NCBI GenBank assembly: GCA_040384465.1
Contig: JAZKJF010000007.1
Coordinates: forward strand, 1 to 64,000
DNA from: UBA5078 sp040384465
GTDB taxonomy: Bacteria; Pseudomonadota; Gammaproteobacteria; Pseudomonadales; Pseudohongiellaceae
Length of the DNA: 64,000 bases
Direction of reading: 5' to 3'
Part shown: positions 54,542 to 63,008 of the stretch, piece after piece
How the letters are laid out: the number at the start of each line of letters is the position of its first letter
Numbering within the stretch: position 1 is the stretch's first letter
Notes under the pieces: generated by a model
What the model saw: the letters and a program-made list of their open reading frames with translations, nothing else
Database searches by the model: none
Told to the model about the DNA's origin: nothing
Translations under genes and position numbers: made by a program

Positions 54542-56270
54542 CGGTGCGCTCCAGTTTTTGATAGTTGATCATCTGCGCATACCAGCCCGCTTTGGCCTGC
54601 AACTCGTCGTGATTGCCACGCTCAATGATTTCACCGTGGTGCAACACAATGATCTGTTGCGCATCTTCCACAGCAGACAAGCGATGGCAAAGAATCAAGG
54701 TCGTGCGATCTGCGCGAACCGTGCGCAGGTGCTCCAGAATGCTGCGTTCCGTCGCCACATCCACAGCAGACAAGGCATCATCGAGAATCAACACAGGCGC
54801 ATCGAGCAGCAGTGCCCGCGCAATCGCAATGCGTTGCTTCTGCCCACCGGAGAGAGTGATGCCGCGCTCCCCCACTAGCGTGTCGTAGCCAGCAGGGAAA
54901 CGCTGGATATCTTTGTCGATGGACGCCAGTGCGGCAACGGCCCGAATCTGTTCGCGAGTCGCCTCGGGTCGACCCATCGCGATGTTCTCCGCGATGGTGG
55001 CGGTGAACAGGAACGCATCCTGCGGAACGACCGCCACAGCGCTGCGCAAGGCGTGCAGAGTGAGTTGCTGTACCGGCACGCCACCAAGACGAACCGTACA
55101 ACCGGGAGTATCGAAGAAACGCAGCAGCAGGTTGATCAGCGTCGTCTTGCCCGCACCGGTCGGCCCGACAATGCCGAGCGTCTCCCCAGCCCTGAGGTGT
55201 AGATGAATATCGTGCAGCACCGGGGCGTGCCCGTCGGGAAACGTGAATTCGTCAATGTCGATTGTCACGTCTGCCGAAGGAATCTCGGTGAGCAACCCCG
55301 TATCAGGCACTGATGATGGCGTTTCCAGCAGTTGTTGAATACGCGCATAGGCGGCCGAACCGCGCTCCAGAATATTCAAGAGCCAACCATAGGCGAACAT
55401 CGGCCAGATCAGGAAACCAAGGTACATGGTGAAACTGGTCAATTGCCCCAGTGTCAGACGATCCTGCTCCACCAGCCACGCGCCCATGCCGATGCACAAC
55501 AGAAAGGACGAACCGACAGTGATGAAAATCGCCGGATCATAGAGGGAATCGGTGGCCGCAACGCGCATGTTGGCTTCAGCCGCGCGATCAGCAATACGCA
55601 GAAACCCGGCGTCCTCACGTGCCTCCTGTCCAAACGCACGAATCATCCGGATGCCCGAGACACTCTCCTGCGCCTGAGCGTTGAGATCCGAAAAACGCTC
55701 CTGCGCATCACGAAAACCCTCGTGCAACCGGTCGCCGAGTACGACGAAATACCAGGCCATGAAGGGGAATGGCAGCAGAGCGACCAGCGTCAACTCCCAG
55801 CTGATCAGCACCGTCATGATGGCAATGACCAATACCCCGGTGACCAGCCCGTCGATCCCCGAAAGCACACCTTCACCCGCCGTCATCTCCACCGCAGAGA
55901 TATCATTGGTGGCCCGCGCCATGAGGTCGCCGGTGCGGTGTTCTTGAAAAAAGCGCGGCGCCATCAGCGTCATGTGGGTATACAGACGCTGACGCATGGT
56001 CTCGGCAAGGTTGAAGGAGGCGTGAAAGAGCAGCACCCGCCAGAAGTAACGCATCACGTAGACCGCCAGAGCAATCAGCACCACGATGCTGACATAGGTG
56101 GTCAACAACTCCGGAGTCAGCGACTTGGCGACCACATGATCGATGACCTGACCAATGATCCACGGGATCGCCATGTCGGTCAGATCCACGCCGATAAACA
56201 TGAGAATAGCCAGCGCATAACGTCGCCACTGCTCACGGAAGTACCAGCCTAATTTGAAAAACAGAGCCAT
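54525..56270 (-). CDS. ABC exporter, fused membrane/ATPase subunit (MdlA-like)
   Basis: A 581-residue partner of the downstream half-transporter. Helices span about residues 10-310. The ATPase has Walker A GPTGAGKTT, a canonical signature LSGGQKQRIAIARAL, Walker B PVLILDDALSAVDVATE and the switch His in LILCHRLSAVED. The start at 56270 is the ATG before ALFFKLGWYFREQW. Together with the STGQ-signature partner this gives an asymmetric exporter. It diverges from the decarboxylase gene; no regulatory protein is adjacent. Confidence 0.9.
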   Translation of the reverse strand: MALFFKLGWYFREQWRRYALAILMFIGVDLTDMAIPWIIGQVIDHVVAKSLTPELLTTYVSIVVLIALAVYVMRYFWRVLLFHASFNLAETMRQRLYTHMTLMAPRFFQEHRTGDLMARATNDISAVEMTAGEGVLSGIDGLVTGVLVIAIMTVLISWELTLVALLPFPFMAWYFVVLGDRLHEGFRDAQERFSDLNAQAQESVSGIRMIRAFGQEAREDAGFLRIADRAAEANMRVAATDSLYDPAIFITVGSSFLLCIGMGAWLVEQDRLTLGQLTSFTMYLGFLIWPMFAYGWLLNILERGSAAYARIQQLLETPSSVPDTGLLTEIPSADVTIDIDEFTFPDGHAPVLHDIHLHLRAGETLGIVGPTGAGKTTLINLLLRFFDTPGCTVRLGGVPVQQLTLHALRSAVAVVPQDAFLFTATIAENIAMGRPEATREQIRAVAALASIDKDIQRFPAGYDTLVGERGITLSGGQKQRIAIARALLLDAPVLILDDALSAVDVATERSILEHLRTVRADRTTLILCHRLSAVEDAQQIIVLHHGEIIERGNHDELQAKAGWYAQMINYQKLERTVESGR

Positions 56271-56584
56271 CAAGAGTCCATACGGAAATGCTGTGGCGCA
56301 CAATAGCGCATCAAAGCTGCCGGGACGGGCAGTTTACCAGCCTTTTCTACCTCATCGCGCCACTCCTGTCAGGCTTCCCGAAAATTCTGGTTTTGCCCGA
56401 AAAATCAGTAGGTTCCGCACCTTCAATGCCGCATCCAAAACAGCGCTGTGGCCGCCGAGGAAAAGTAATTTCCCCGAATCTGAAATTCGAGATTTACGTC
56501 AGGAATGTGTTTGCTACAATAGCGCACCTGTTTACCCACCCCCCTATCCCAGACAGCACCGCCGCGGAGGAGACCAATTCATCA
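56271..56584. other. Divergent intergenic region upstream of the decarboxylase
   Basis: This 314-nt stretch holds no gene. It contains AT-rich, partly palindromic sequence near 56474-56495 (CGAATCTGAAATTCGAGATT), which recalls the AT-rich stretch after nusB near 2280-2313, and the decarboxylase promoter. Confidence 0.5.
56493..56520 (+). promoter_or_regulatory. Candidate promoter of the decarboxylase
   Basis: TTTACG (56493-56498) and TACAAT (56515-56520) are spaced by 16 nt, about 65 nt upstream of the ATG at 56585, which itself follows GCGGAGGAGACC. Confidence 0.5.
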
Positions 56585-57757
56585 ATGAACACAGAACACA
56601 CTCGAGTGGAAGACTACTACGACAAGGAAACTTTCAATCGTATCAAGGCATTAGCCGATACCAAGGAAACTCCCTTCGTAGTAATTGACATCGCTACGGT
56701 GGAGCGTCATTACGACGTTCTGCAGGAACTCTTCCCATACGCGAGTGTGTACTATGCCGTGAAGGCGAACCCCGCTCCCGAGATCATCACGTCCTTGCGC
56801 AACAAGGGCTCGAATTTCGATGTGGCGTCGATCTATGAATTGGACAAACTGCTGTCGCTGAATGTGCCGCCAGAACGCTGCAGTTACGGCAACACCATCA
56901 AGAAGAGTCGCGACATTCGTTACTTCTACGAGAAGGGCGTGAGAATGTACGCCACTGACTCCGAAGCCGATGTGCGCAACATCGCCAAGGCAGCACCCGG
57001 CTCCAAAGTCTACGTCCGTATCCTGACTGAAGGTAGCGGCACCGCCGACTGGCCGCTGTCACGCAAGTTCGGCTGCCAGAGTGACATGGCGATGGACCTG
57101 ATGGTGCTGGCTCGCGATCTGGGCCTGGTTCCCTACGGCGTATCTTTCCACGTCGGCTCTCAACAGCGCGACATCGGCGCCTGGGACGCGGCAATCGGCA
57201 AAGTCAAAGTGATCTTCGAGCGCCTGAAGGAAGAGGACAACATTGTCCTGAAGATGGTGAACCTCGGCGGCGGCTTTCCGGCCAACTACATTACCCGCAC
57301 CAACTCGCTGGAGACTTACGCGGAAGAGATCACACGCTTCATCGAAGAAGACTTCGGCGACGAGTTCCCGGAGATCATCCTTGAGCCAGGCCGTTCACTG
57401 ATCTCCAATGCGGGCATTCTGGTGTCTGAGGTGGTGCTGATTTCGCGTAAATCCCACACCGCTCTGCAGCGCTGGATATTCACAGACGTCGGCAAGTTCT
57501 CCGGTTTGATCGAGACGCTGGACGAGTGCATCAAGTACCCGATCTATGTGGAAAAACACGGCGAACTGGAAGAAGTGGTTATCGCCGGCCCGACCTGTGA
57601 CAGCGCCGACATAATGTACGAGAACTACAAGTATGGTCTGCCGCTGAACCTTGCCGTCGAAGACCGTATGTACTGGTTCTCGGCAGGCGCCTACACCACC
57701 AGCTACAGCGCCATCGAGTTCAACGGCTTCCCGCCACTGCGATCCTACTTCGTCTGA
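56585..57757 (+). CDS. Ornithine/lysine decarboxylase, fold type III (alanine-racemase-like barrel)
   Basis: A 390-residue PLP enzyme of the eukaryotic-type ODC family, which makes putrescine (or cadaverine). The PLP lysine is Lys60 in YYAVKANP. The barrel has HVGSQQ, NLGGGFPANY and ILEPGRSLI; the active-site cysteine of the partner subunit is in GPTCDSADIM, and the end has YTTSYSAIEFNGFPP. The specificity residues cannot be settled by eye, so ornithine or lysine remain open. The frame extends to 56288 across the promoter and is rejected. The 3' end overlaps the convergent transporter gene by 13 nt. Confidence 0.93.
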   Translation: MNTEHTRVEDYYDKETFNRIKALADTKETPFVVIDIATVERHYDVLQELFPYASVYYAVKANPAPEIITSLRNKGSNFDVASIYELDKLLSLNVPPERCSYGNTIKKSRDIRYFYEKGVRMYATDSEADVRNIAKAAPGSKVYVRILTEGSGTADWPLSRKFGCQSDMAMDLMVLARDLGLVPYGVSFHVGSQQRDIGAWDAAIGKVKVIFERLKEEDNIVLKMVNLGGGFPANYITRTNSLETYAEEITRFIEEDFGDEFPEIILEPGRSLISNAGILVSEVVLISRKSHTALQRWIFTDVGKFSGLIETLDECIKYPIYVEKHGELEEVVIAGPTCDSADIMYENYKYGLPLNLAVEDRMYWFSAGAYTTSYSAIEFNGFPPLRSYFV

Positions 57758-59100
57758 TCCACATCCGGCAGTAAACGCGCTGTCACCACTCCGGTGGTGA
57801 TGGCGCCGTTCACATTCAGAGCCGTGCGCCCCATATCGATCAGGGGCTCAATCGAAATCAACAGTGCTACCAGCGTGACCGGCAACCCCATCGCCGGCAA
57901 GACGACCAGTGCTGCAAAGGTCGCCCCACCGCCAACGCCGGCTATTCCAAACGAACTGATCGCGATGATGCCCAGCAGACTGAGGATGAACCCCGGTGTC
58001 GTTGGATCAACTCCAACCGTGGGTGCCGCCATTACCGCCAGCATGGCCGGATAGATTCCCGCACATCCGTTCTGCCCAATCGTCGCCCCAAAGCTCGCTG
58101 CAAGATTGGCGATGGGCGAGGGCACACGTAACTCTTCGATTTGGGTTTTCACCGTCAGAGGAATTGTCGCGGCGGAACTACGCGTGGCAAATGCGAAACT
58201 GAGCACCGGCCAGACTGCCCGATAATACTCACGGGGATTTTGCCCTGCCAGTGCAACCAATCCGCCATGGACCAGAAACATCAGCGCGATAGCAATGTAG
58301 GACGCCACCACGAAGCTGATCAAATTGAGAATATCCGAGCCGTTGGAGCTGGCAACCACATAGGTCATCAATGACAGAATCCCGTAAGGTGTCAGTGACA
58401 TGACAATCTTCACCAACTGCATCACGATCAACTGCGTTGCTTCAATAAAGCGTTTGATGCCGTCGCCATGCTCGGGTCGATCACGCACGACAAGTAGCGA
58501 AGCGATGCCGCTGAGAATGCCGAAGATCACTACGGCGATGATCGAGCTGTCACGAGCCCCTGTGAGATCCGCAAAAATATTGCTGGGGACGAAACCGATG
58601 ATCACCTCTGCCAGACTCAGGTCACTGACAGTATCAAGCCGTCCTTCCAGCACCTGCGCCCGGGCAAGCTCACGGGCACCAGCGGTCATCCCTTCGGCAC
58701 TCAAACCCGACACCAGCGTGACTCCCACGCCAATCAGCGCAGCGATGATCGCGGTGCCCACCAGCAGTGCCACCACGCACACACCAATCCTCCCCACTGA
58801 AGCAATGGCATCCATGCGCAGGACGGCAGCCATCATAGTGATCAAGATCAGAGGCATCACAATCATGCGCAGCAGATTGACGTACACATCACCTACCACA
58901 TTAGTCCATTGCAGCGTTTCCGCCATGACCTGTGATTCGATCCCATAGACAAACTGCAGGAAGAAACCAAACGCAACGCCCAGCAGCAGACCGCTGAACA
59001 CCTGTCGGGAAAGCGTGAAGGATTGGCGGCGAAGATAAACGAGGAAGAACATCAGGCCAGTGAACAGGGTCAGATTGAGCAGGCTGAATAGTTCGAGCAT
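57745..59100 (-). CDS. Dicarboxylate/amino acid:cation symporter (DAACS/TcyP-like)
   Basis: A 451-residue transporter with about 9 hydrophobic segments. Family marks are RMIVMPLILITMMAAVLRM, ATRSSAATIPLTVKTQIEEL (the conserved serine-rich motif) and ASFGATIGQNGCAGIYPAML. The N-terminus FSLLNLTLFTGLMFFLVYLRRQ resembles L-cystine symporter TcyP more than GltP. Cystine, glutamate or dicarboxylates are all possible. It converges on the decarboxylase gene with a 13-nt overlap, and no terminator is visible between them. Confidence 0.88.
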   Translation of the reverse strand: MLELFSLLNLTLFTGLMFFLVYLRRQSFTLSRQVFSGLLLGVAFGFFLQFVYGIESQVMAETLQWTNVVGDVYVNLLRMIVMPLILITMMAAVLRMDAIASVGRIGVCVVALLVGTAIIAALIGVGVTLVSGLSAEGMTAGARELARAQVLEGRLDTVSDLSLAEVIIGFVPSNIFADLTGARDSSIIAVVIFGILSGIASLLVVRDRPEHGDGIKRFIEATQLIVMQLVKIVMSLTPYGILSLMTYVVASSNGSDILNLISFVVASYIAIALMFLVHGGLVALAGQNPREYYRAVWPVLSFAFATRSSAATIPLTVKTQIEELRVPSPIANLAASFGATIGQNGCAGIYPAMLAVMAAPTVGVDPTTPGFILSLLGIIAISSFGIAGVGGGATFAALVVLPAMGLPVTLVALLISIEPLIDMGRTALNVNGAITTGVVTARLLPDVDQTK

Positions 59101-59119
59101 CCTGGCACCCTCGGTTCGG

Positions 59120-59833
59120 TTACTCCGGTAAATTGGACATCATGACGGCCAGCGTATCGGAGCGAAATTCCCGACGATAGAGCACCGCCATCACGAATAC
59201 CGACAATAGCATGAAGACCCAGAAATTCACGAACCAGCCCAGCACCGCCATGCTGAAATAATAGGTCCGCAAACCGTTGTTGAAATTGCCCGCTGCCTTG
59301 GAGGCCATCAGCGAGATACTCTGCACGTGACGCTCGATCACCGCCTCGGAAGGATTCTCATGCCGCTCCGGCACCCCGCCCAGCATCACCGACACCTGCC
59401 CGAACTGGCGTAATCCCCAGGTAAATTTGAAGAAGGCATACACGAACAGACACAGCAGCAGGACAACCTTTAGCTCCCACTGCCCGCGCGTGTTGTGATC
59501 GGAAAACGGCACCTCACTGAGCATAGTGATCACCGCTTCCGACGAACTGCCCAGCACGGTCATGAGGCCGGCAAGAATGAACAGTGTCGTCGACGCGAAG
59601 AAGGACACATTACGTTCCAGATTCGCAATGATGTTGGTGTCGGCGATACGGTTCTCGCGCCGCAGCGCCTTGCTGATCCATTGCCGACGATAACGGTGCA
59701 TGGCGAACGCGAGCGTCGGTGTGTCTTTGCTGCGCCGACCTGTGTAAATAAAATACCCGCGGAAGCAAAGCAGAAACCAAACGACAGCAATCAGGTTTCC
59801 GACATTCATCTGCAGGAAATCAGCAACACTCAT
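59120..59833 (-). CDS. DUF599 family membrane protein
   Basis: A 237-residue inner-membrane protein with about four helices (LIAVVWFLLCFRGYFIY near the start and WFVNFWVFMLLSVFVMAVLY near the end). The family pattern TLAFAMHRYRRQWISKALRRENRIADTNIIANLERNVSFFASTTLFILAGLM is present. Function is unknown in all members. The ATG at 59833 is set by GGAGAGG upstream. It follows the YadH-like permease by about 33 nt on the same strand and precedes the symporter gene. Confidence 0.88.
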   Translation of the reverse strand: MSVADFLQMNVGNLIAVVWFLLCFRGYFIYTGRRSKDTPTLAFAMHRYRRQWISKALRRENRIADTNIIANLERNVSFFASTTLFILAGLMTVLGSSSEAVITMLSEVPFSDHNTRGQWELKVVLLLCLFVYAFFKFTWGLRQFGQVSVMLGGVPERHENPSEAVIERHVQSISLMASKAAGNFNNGLRTYYFSMAVLGWFVNFWVFMLLSVFVMAVLYRREFRSDTLAVMMSNLPE

Positions 59834-59866
59834 GAACACCTCTCCGCATCAGCCTTCCTGCTCTTG

Positions 59867-60628
59867 TCAGTTTTTGATGTGGTAGCCCGTTTTGAATATC
59901 CACCAGACCGCTGCCATGCACGCTGCCAGAAACAGCAGAATCATCGCCAGACTAACGCCTATGCTGACATCGGCAATCTCGTAGAAACTCCAGCGAAAAC
60001 CGCTGACGAGGTAGAGCACCGGGTTGAACATTGTCACCGTCTGCCAGAACGGCGAAAGCATATTGGCTGAGTAGAAACTACCGCCCAGAAACACCAACGG
60101 CGTCACGATCAGCAAGGGAATCAGCTGCAATTTTTCGAAGTTGTCTGCCCATACGCCAATGATGAAACCGAACAGGCTGAACGACACTGCCGTGAGCACC
60201 AGGAAGAACAACATCACGAACGGATGGGCGATCTCCAGCGGCACAAACAATCCGGCGGTCGCCAGAATGATCGCGCCCAGGATCAACGATTTGGTGGCCG
60301 CCGCTCCCACATACCCCATCACCACTTCGATCATCGACACCGGAGCGGATAATAATTCGTAGATGGTGCCAGTGAACTTGGGAAAGTAAATTCCGAACGA
60401 AGCGTTCGAGATACTGTTGGTCAACAGCGACAGCATGATCAACCCCGGCACGATGAAGGCGCCGTAGCTCACACCATCCACCTGCTGAATGCGGCCACCG
60501 ATGGCCGCGCCGAACACCACAAAATACAGGGACGTGGAGATCACCGGGGCGAAGATACTCTGCATCAGAGTACGTCGGGTACGCGCCATCTCGAAATTGT
60601 AAATCGCTTTGATCGCATACCAATTCAT
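59867..60628 (-). CDS. yadH: ABC-2 type transporter permease (YadH-like)
   Basis: A 253-residue membrane subunit with six hydrophobic segments. RTLMQSIFAPVISTSLYFVVFGAAIGGRI, GLIMLSLLTNSISNASFGIYFPKF and LVFLGGSFYSANMLSPFWQTVTMFNPVLYLVSGFRWSFYE are the ABC-2/YadH features. It begins within the last codons of the ATPase gene (4-nt overlap at 60625-60628), so the two are coupled. Substrate is unknown. Confidence 0.92.
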   Translation of the reverse strand: MNWYAIKAIYNFEMARTRRTLMQSIFAPVISTSLYFVVFGAAIGGRIQQVDGVSYGAFIVPGLIMLSLLTNSISNASFGIYFPKFTGTIYELLSAPVSMIEVVMGYVGAAATKSLILGAIILATAGLFVPLEIAHPFVMLFFLVLTAVSFSLFGFIIGVWADNFEKLQLIPLLIVTPLVFLGGSFYSANMLSPFWQTVTMFNPVLYLVSGFRWSFYEIADVSIGVSLAMILLFLAACMAAVWWIFKTGYHIKN

Positions 60629-61551
60629 CGTGATTCCTCCACCAGTTTGACAAATATTTCTTCGAGTGAACTCTGTGTCGTCTTCAGGTCGCGAAATCCG
60701 ATGTCCTCGCGGCGCAGATCATCCAGCAGTGCGGTAATGCCTGTACGCTCGCCCTGGGTGTCATAGGTATACGTCAAGTACAAACCATCGTCAGAGAGCA
60801 GCAGATCGTGCTCGCTCAAAGTGGCGGGCAGGGTTGGCAGCGCTTGTTTGAGATCGAGCATCAATTGCTTCTTGCCGAGTTTGTGCATCAGCGCGGCCTT
60901 GTCTTCCACCAGTATCAATTCGCCTTTGGTCATCACGCCAATGCGGTCTGCGATGGCTTCAGCCTCTTCGATGTAGTGCGTGGTCAGGATGATTGTGACG
61001 CCTGACTCGCGCAGTGCGCTCACCACTTTCCACATGTCTTTGCGCAGTTCCACATCAACGCCAGCCGTAGGTTCATCGAGGAACAGGATACTCGGCTCGT
61101 GTGACAGCGCTTTGGCAATCAGCAAGCGGCGCTTCATCCCGCCAGACAACGTTCTGATGCGATTGTCGCGCTTGTCCCACAAAGACAGGTCCTTCAAAAT
61201 TTTCTCAATGTAGGCTGGGTTGGGCGCTTTGCCGAACAGGCCCCGACTGAAGGATACCGTCGCCCATACCGATTCAAACGCTTCGGTGGTCAACTCCTGC
61301 GGCACCAGCCCGATCAGAGAGCGCGTTGCGCGGAAGTCCTTGATGATGTCCTTACCATCGACCAGCACTTCACCTCCACTGGGGTTGACGATGCCACAGA
61401 TGGTGGAAATCAGCGTGGTCTTGCCCGCGCCATTCGGTCCAAGCAGAGCGATGATCTCACCCCGACGAATGTCGAGATTGATGTTCTTGAGAGCTTTGAA
61501 CCCGCCCGCGTAGGTCTTGGAGAGATTACGTATTGAGACAATTGCCTGCAT
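60625..61551 (-). CDS. yadG: ABC transporter ATP-binding protein (YadG-like)
   Basis: A 308-residue ATPase. Walker A is GPNGAGKTT, the signature is LSGGMKRRLLIAKAL, Walker B is ILFLDEPTAGVDVE and the switch His is in LTTHYIEEAE. The C-terminal domain matches the YadG type. It is first in an operon with the permease. A short GCCTTTTTC stretch upstream is not a convincing promoter. Confidence 0.93.
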   Translation of the reverse strand: MQAIVSIRNLSKTYAGGFKALKNINLDIRRGEIIALLGPNGAGKTTLISTICGIVNPSGGEVLVDGKDIIKDFRATRSLIGLVPQELTTEAFESVWATVSFSRGLFGKAPNPAYIEKILKDLSLWDKRDNRIRTLSGGMKRRLLIAKALSHEPSILFLDEPTAGVDVELRKDMWKVVSALRESGVTIILTTHYIEEAEAIADRIGVMTKGELILVEDKAALMHKLGKKQLMLDLKQALPTLPATLSEHDLLLSDDGLYLTYTYDTQGERTGITALLDDLRREDIGFRDLKTTQSSLEEIFVKLVEESR

Positions 61552-61637
61552 AACTCTGACGCCTTTTTCTCTTGAGAATTATTAGTTAAGACCTTTTTGA
61601 GACCTGCTGCACTGCGCTGTCATACGACGCTATCGCC

Positions 61638-63008
61638 TTATACTGCTTCTATGGCCTCGGCCAATTTCACCACACCGATCACCTCCATGCCCGGCACTCC
61701 GCCGCGTGGCACATTGGCCTTCGGCACGATGGCACGTTTGAACCCATGTTTGGCAGCCTCCTGCAGCCGTTCCTGACCACTGGGCACGGGCCGGATCTCA
61801 CCGGACAGACCGACTTCCCCAAACACCACCAGATCGTGTGGCAAGGCTTTATCGCGGAAGCTGGAAACGATGGCGAGAATCAGTGCGAGATCGGCGCTGG
61901 TCTCGGCCACCTTGACGCCACCGACCACGTTCACGAACACATCCTGATCCGCCATGTAGATGCCACCATGACGATGCAACACCGCCAGCAGCATGGCGAG
62001 GCGGTTCTGATCGAGCCCTACTGCCAGTCGTCGTGGATTACCCATCTGGGTGCCATCCACCAGCGCCTGAATCTCCACCAGCAGCGGGCGCGTTCCTTCC
62101 CAGAGCACCATCACCAGAGAGCCAGGACTCTCCTCTTCTGCTCGTGCGAGGAAAATGGCCGAAGGATTTTTCACTTCTTTGAGCCCTTTCTCCGTCATCG
62201 CGAAAACGCCAAGTTCGTTGACGGCACCGAAACGGTTTTTCTGTCCACGCAGCGTGCGGAACTTGCTGTCGCTGCCACCATCGAGCATCAGGAAACAATC
62301 GATCATGTGTTCCAGCACCTTGGGACCAGCGAGGGTGCCGTCCTTGGTGACATGCCCGACCAGAAACAGCACGGTGTTGGTCTGCTTGGCGTATTGAATC
62401 AGATAGGCAGCGCACTCGCGCACTTGCGAAACGCTGCCGGGTGCCGACTGAATATCACTGCTGTGCATCACCTGAATCGAATCGACCACCAGCAGACGGG
62501 GGTTTTGCTGCTGCGCGATCTGGCAGATCTTCTCGACATTGGTTTCTGCCAGCATCTTCAGATTCTTTTCCGGCAAGCCGAGACGGCGGGCACGCATCCC
62601 CACCTGCTGCAACGATTCTTCACCGGTCACATACAGCGCGCTCATCGATTGAGCCAACAGACACATCACCTGCAGCAACAATGTGCTCTTGCCTGCGCCG
62701 GGATTGCCGCCGATGAGGATTGCAGAACCGGGAACGAGACCACCTCCCAGCACGCGATCCAGCTCACCGATGGTCGTAGAGACTCGCGGCACCGATTCCA
62801 GATCGATCTCGGAAAGATCCTGCACTGCAGAGATCGCGCCGGCGTAGCCTTGCTGGCGAAAGTCGGGCTTTGCCGCTGGTGTTGCGGCACTGCCAAGGCT
62901 GATTTTTGACAGCGTGTTCCATTCCTTGCACGACGCGCACTGCCCCTGCCACTGACCGTGTTCTGCACCACACTCAGTGCAAACGAATGCTGACTTCACC
63001 TTGGCCAT
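61638..63008 (-). CDS. radA: DNA repair protein RadA
   Basis: RecA-like DnaB-type helicase that drives branch migration in recombination. The 456 residues start with a zinc ribbon (CTECGAEHGQWQGQCASC). Walker A is GGNPGAGKST at 100-109 and the RadA signature KNRFG is at 257-261; the Lon-type C-terminal domain follows (GGVKVAETSADLALILAI and GLSGEIRPV). The start overlaps the end of alr by 13 nt, so the two may be translationally coupled. Confidence 0.96.
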   Translation of the reverse strand: MAKVKSAFVCTECGAEHGQWQGQCASCKEWNTLSKISLGSAATPAAKPDFRQQGYAGAISAVQDLSEIDLESVPRVSTTIGELDRVLGGGLVPGSAILIGGNPGAGKSTLLLQVMCLLAQSMSALYVTGEESLQQVGMRARRLGLPEKNLKMLAETNVEKICQIAQQQNPRLLVVDSIQVMHSSDIQSAPGSVSQVRECAAYLIQYAKQTNTVLFLVGHVTKDGTLAGPKVLEHMIDCFLMLDGGSDSKFRTLRGQKNRFGAVNELGVFAMTEKGLKEVKNPSAIFLARAEEESPGSLVMVLWEGTRPLLVEIQALVDGTQMGNPRRLAVGLDQNRLAMLLAVLHRHGGIYMADQDVFVNVVGGVKVAETSADLALILAIVSSFRDKALPHDLVVFGEVGLSGEIRPVPSGQERLQEAAKHGFKRAIVPKANVPRGGVPGMEVIGVVKLAEAIEAV

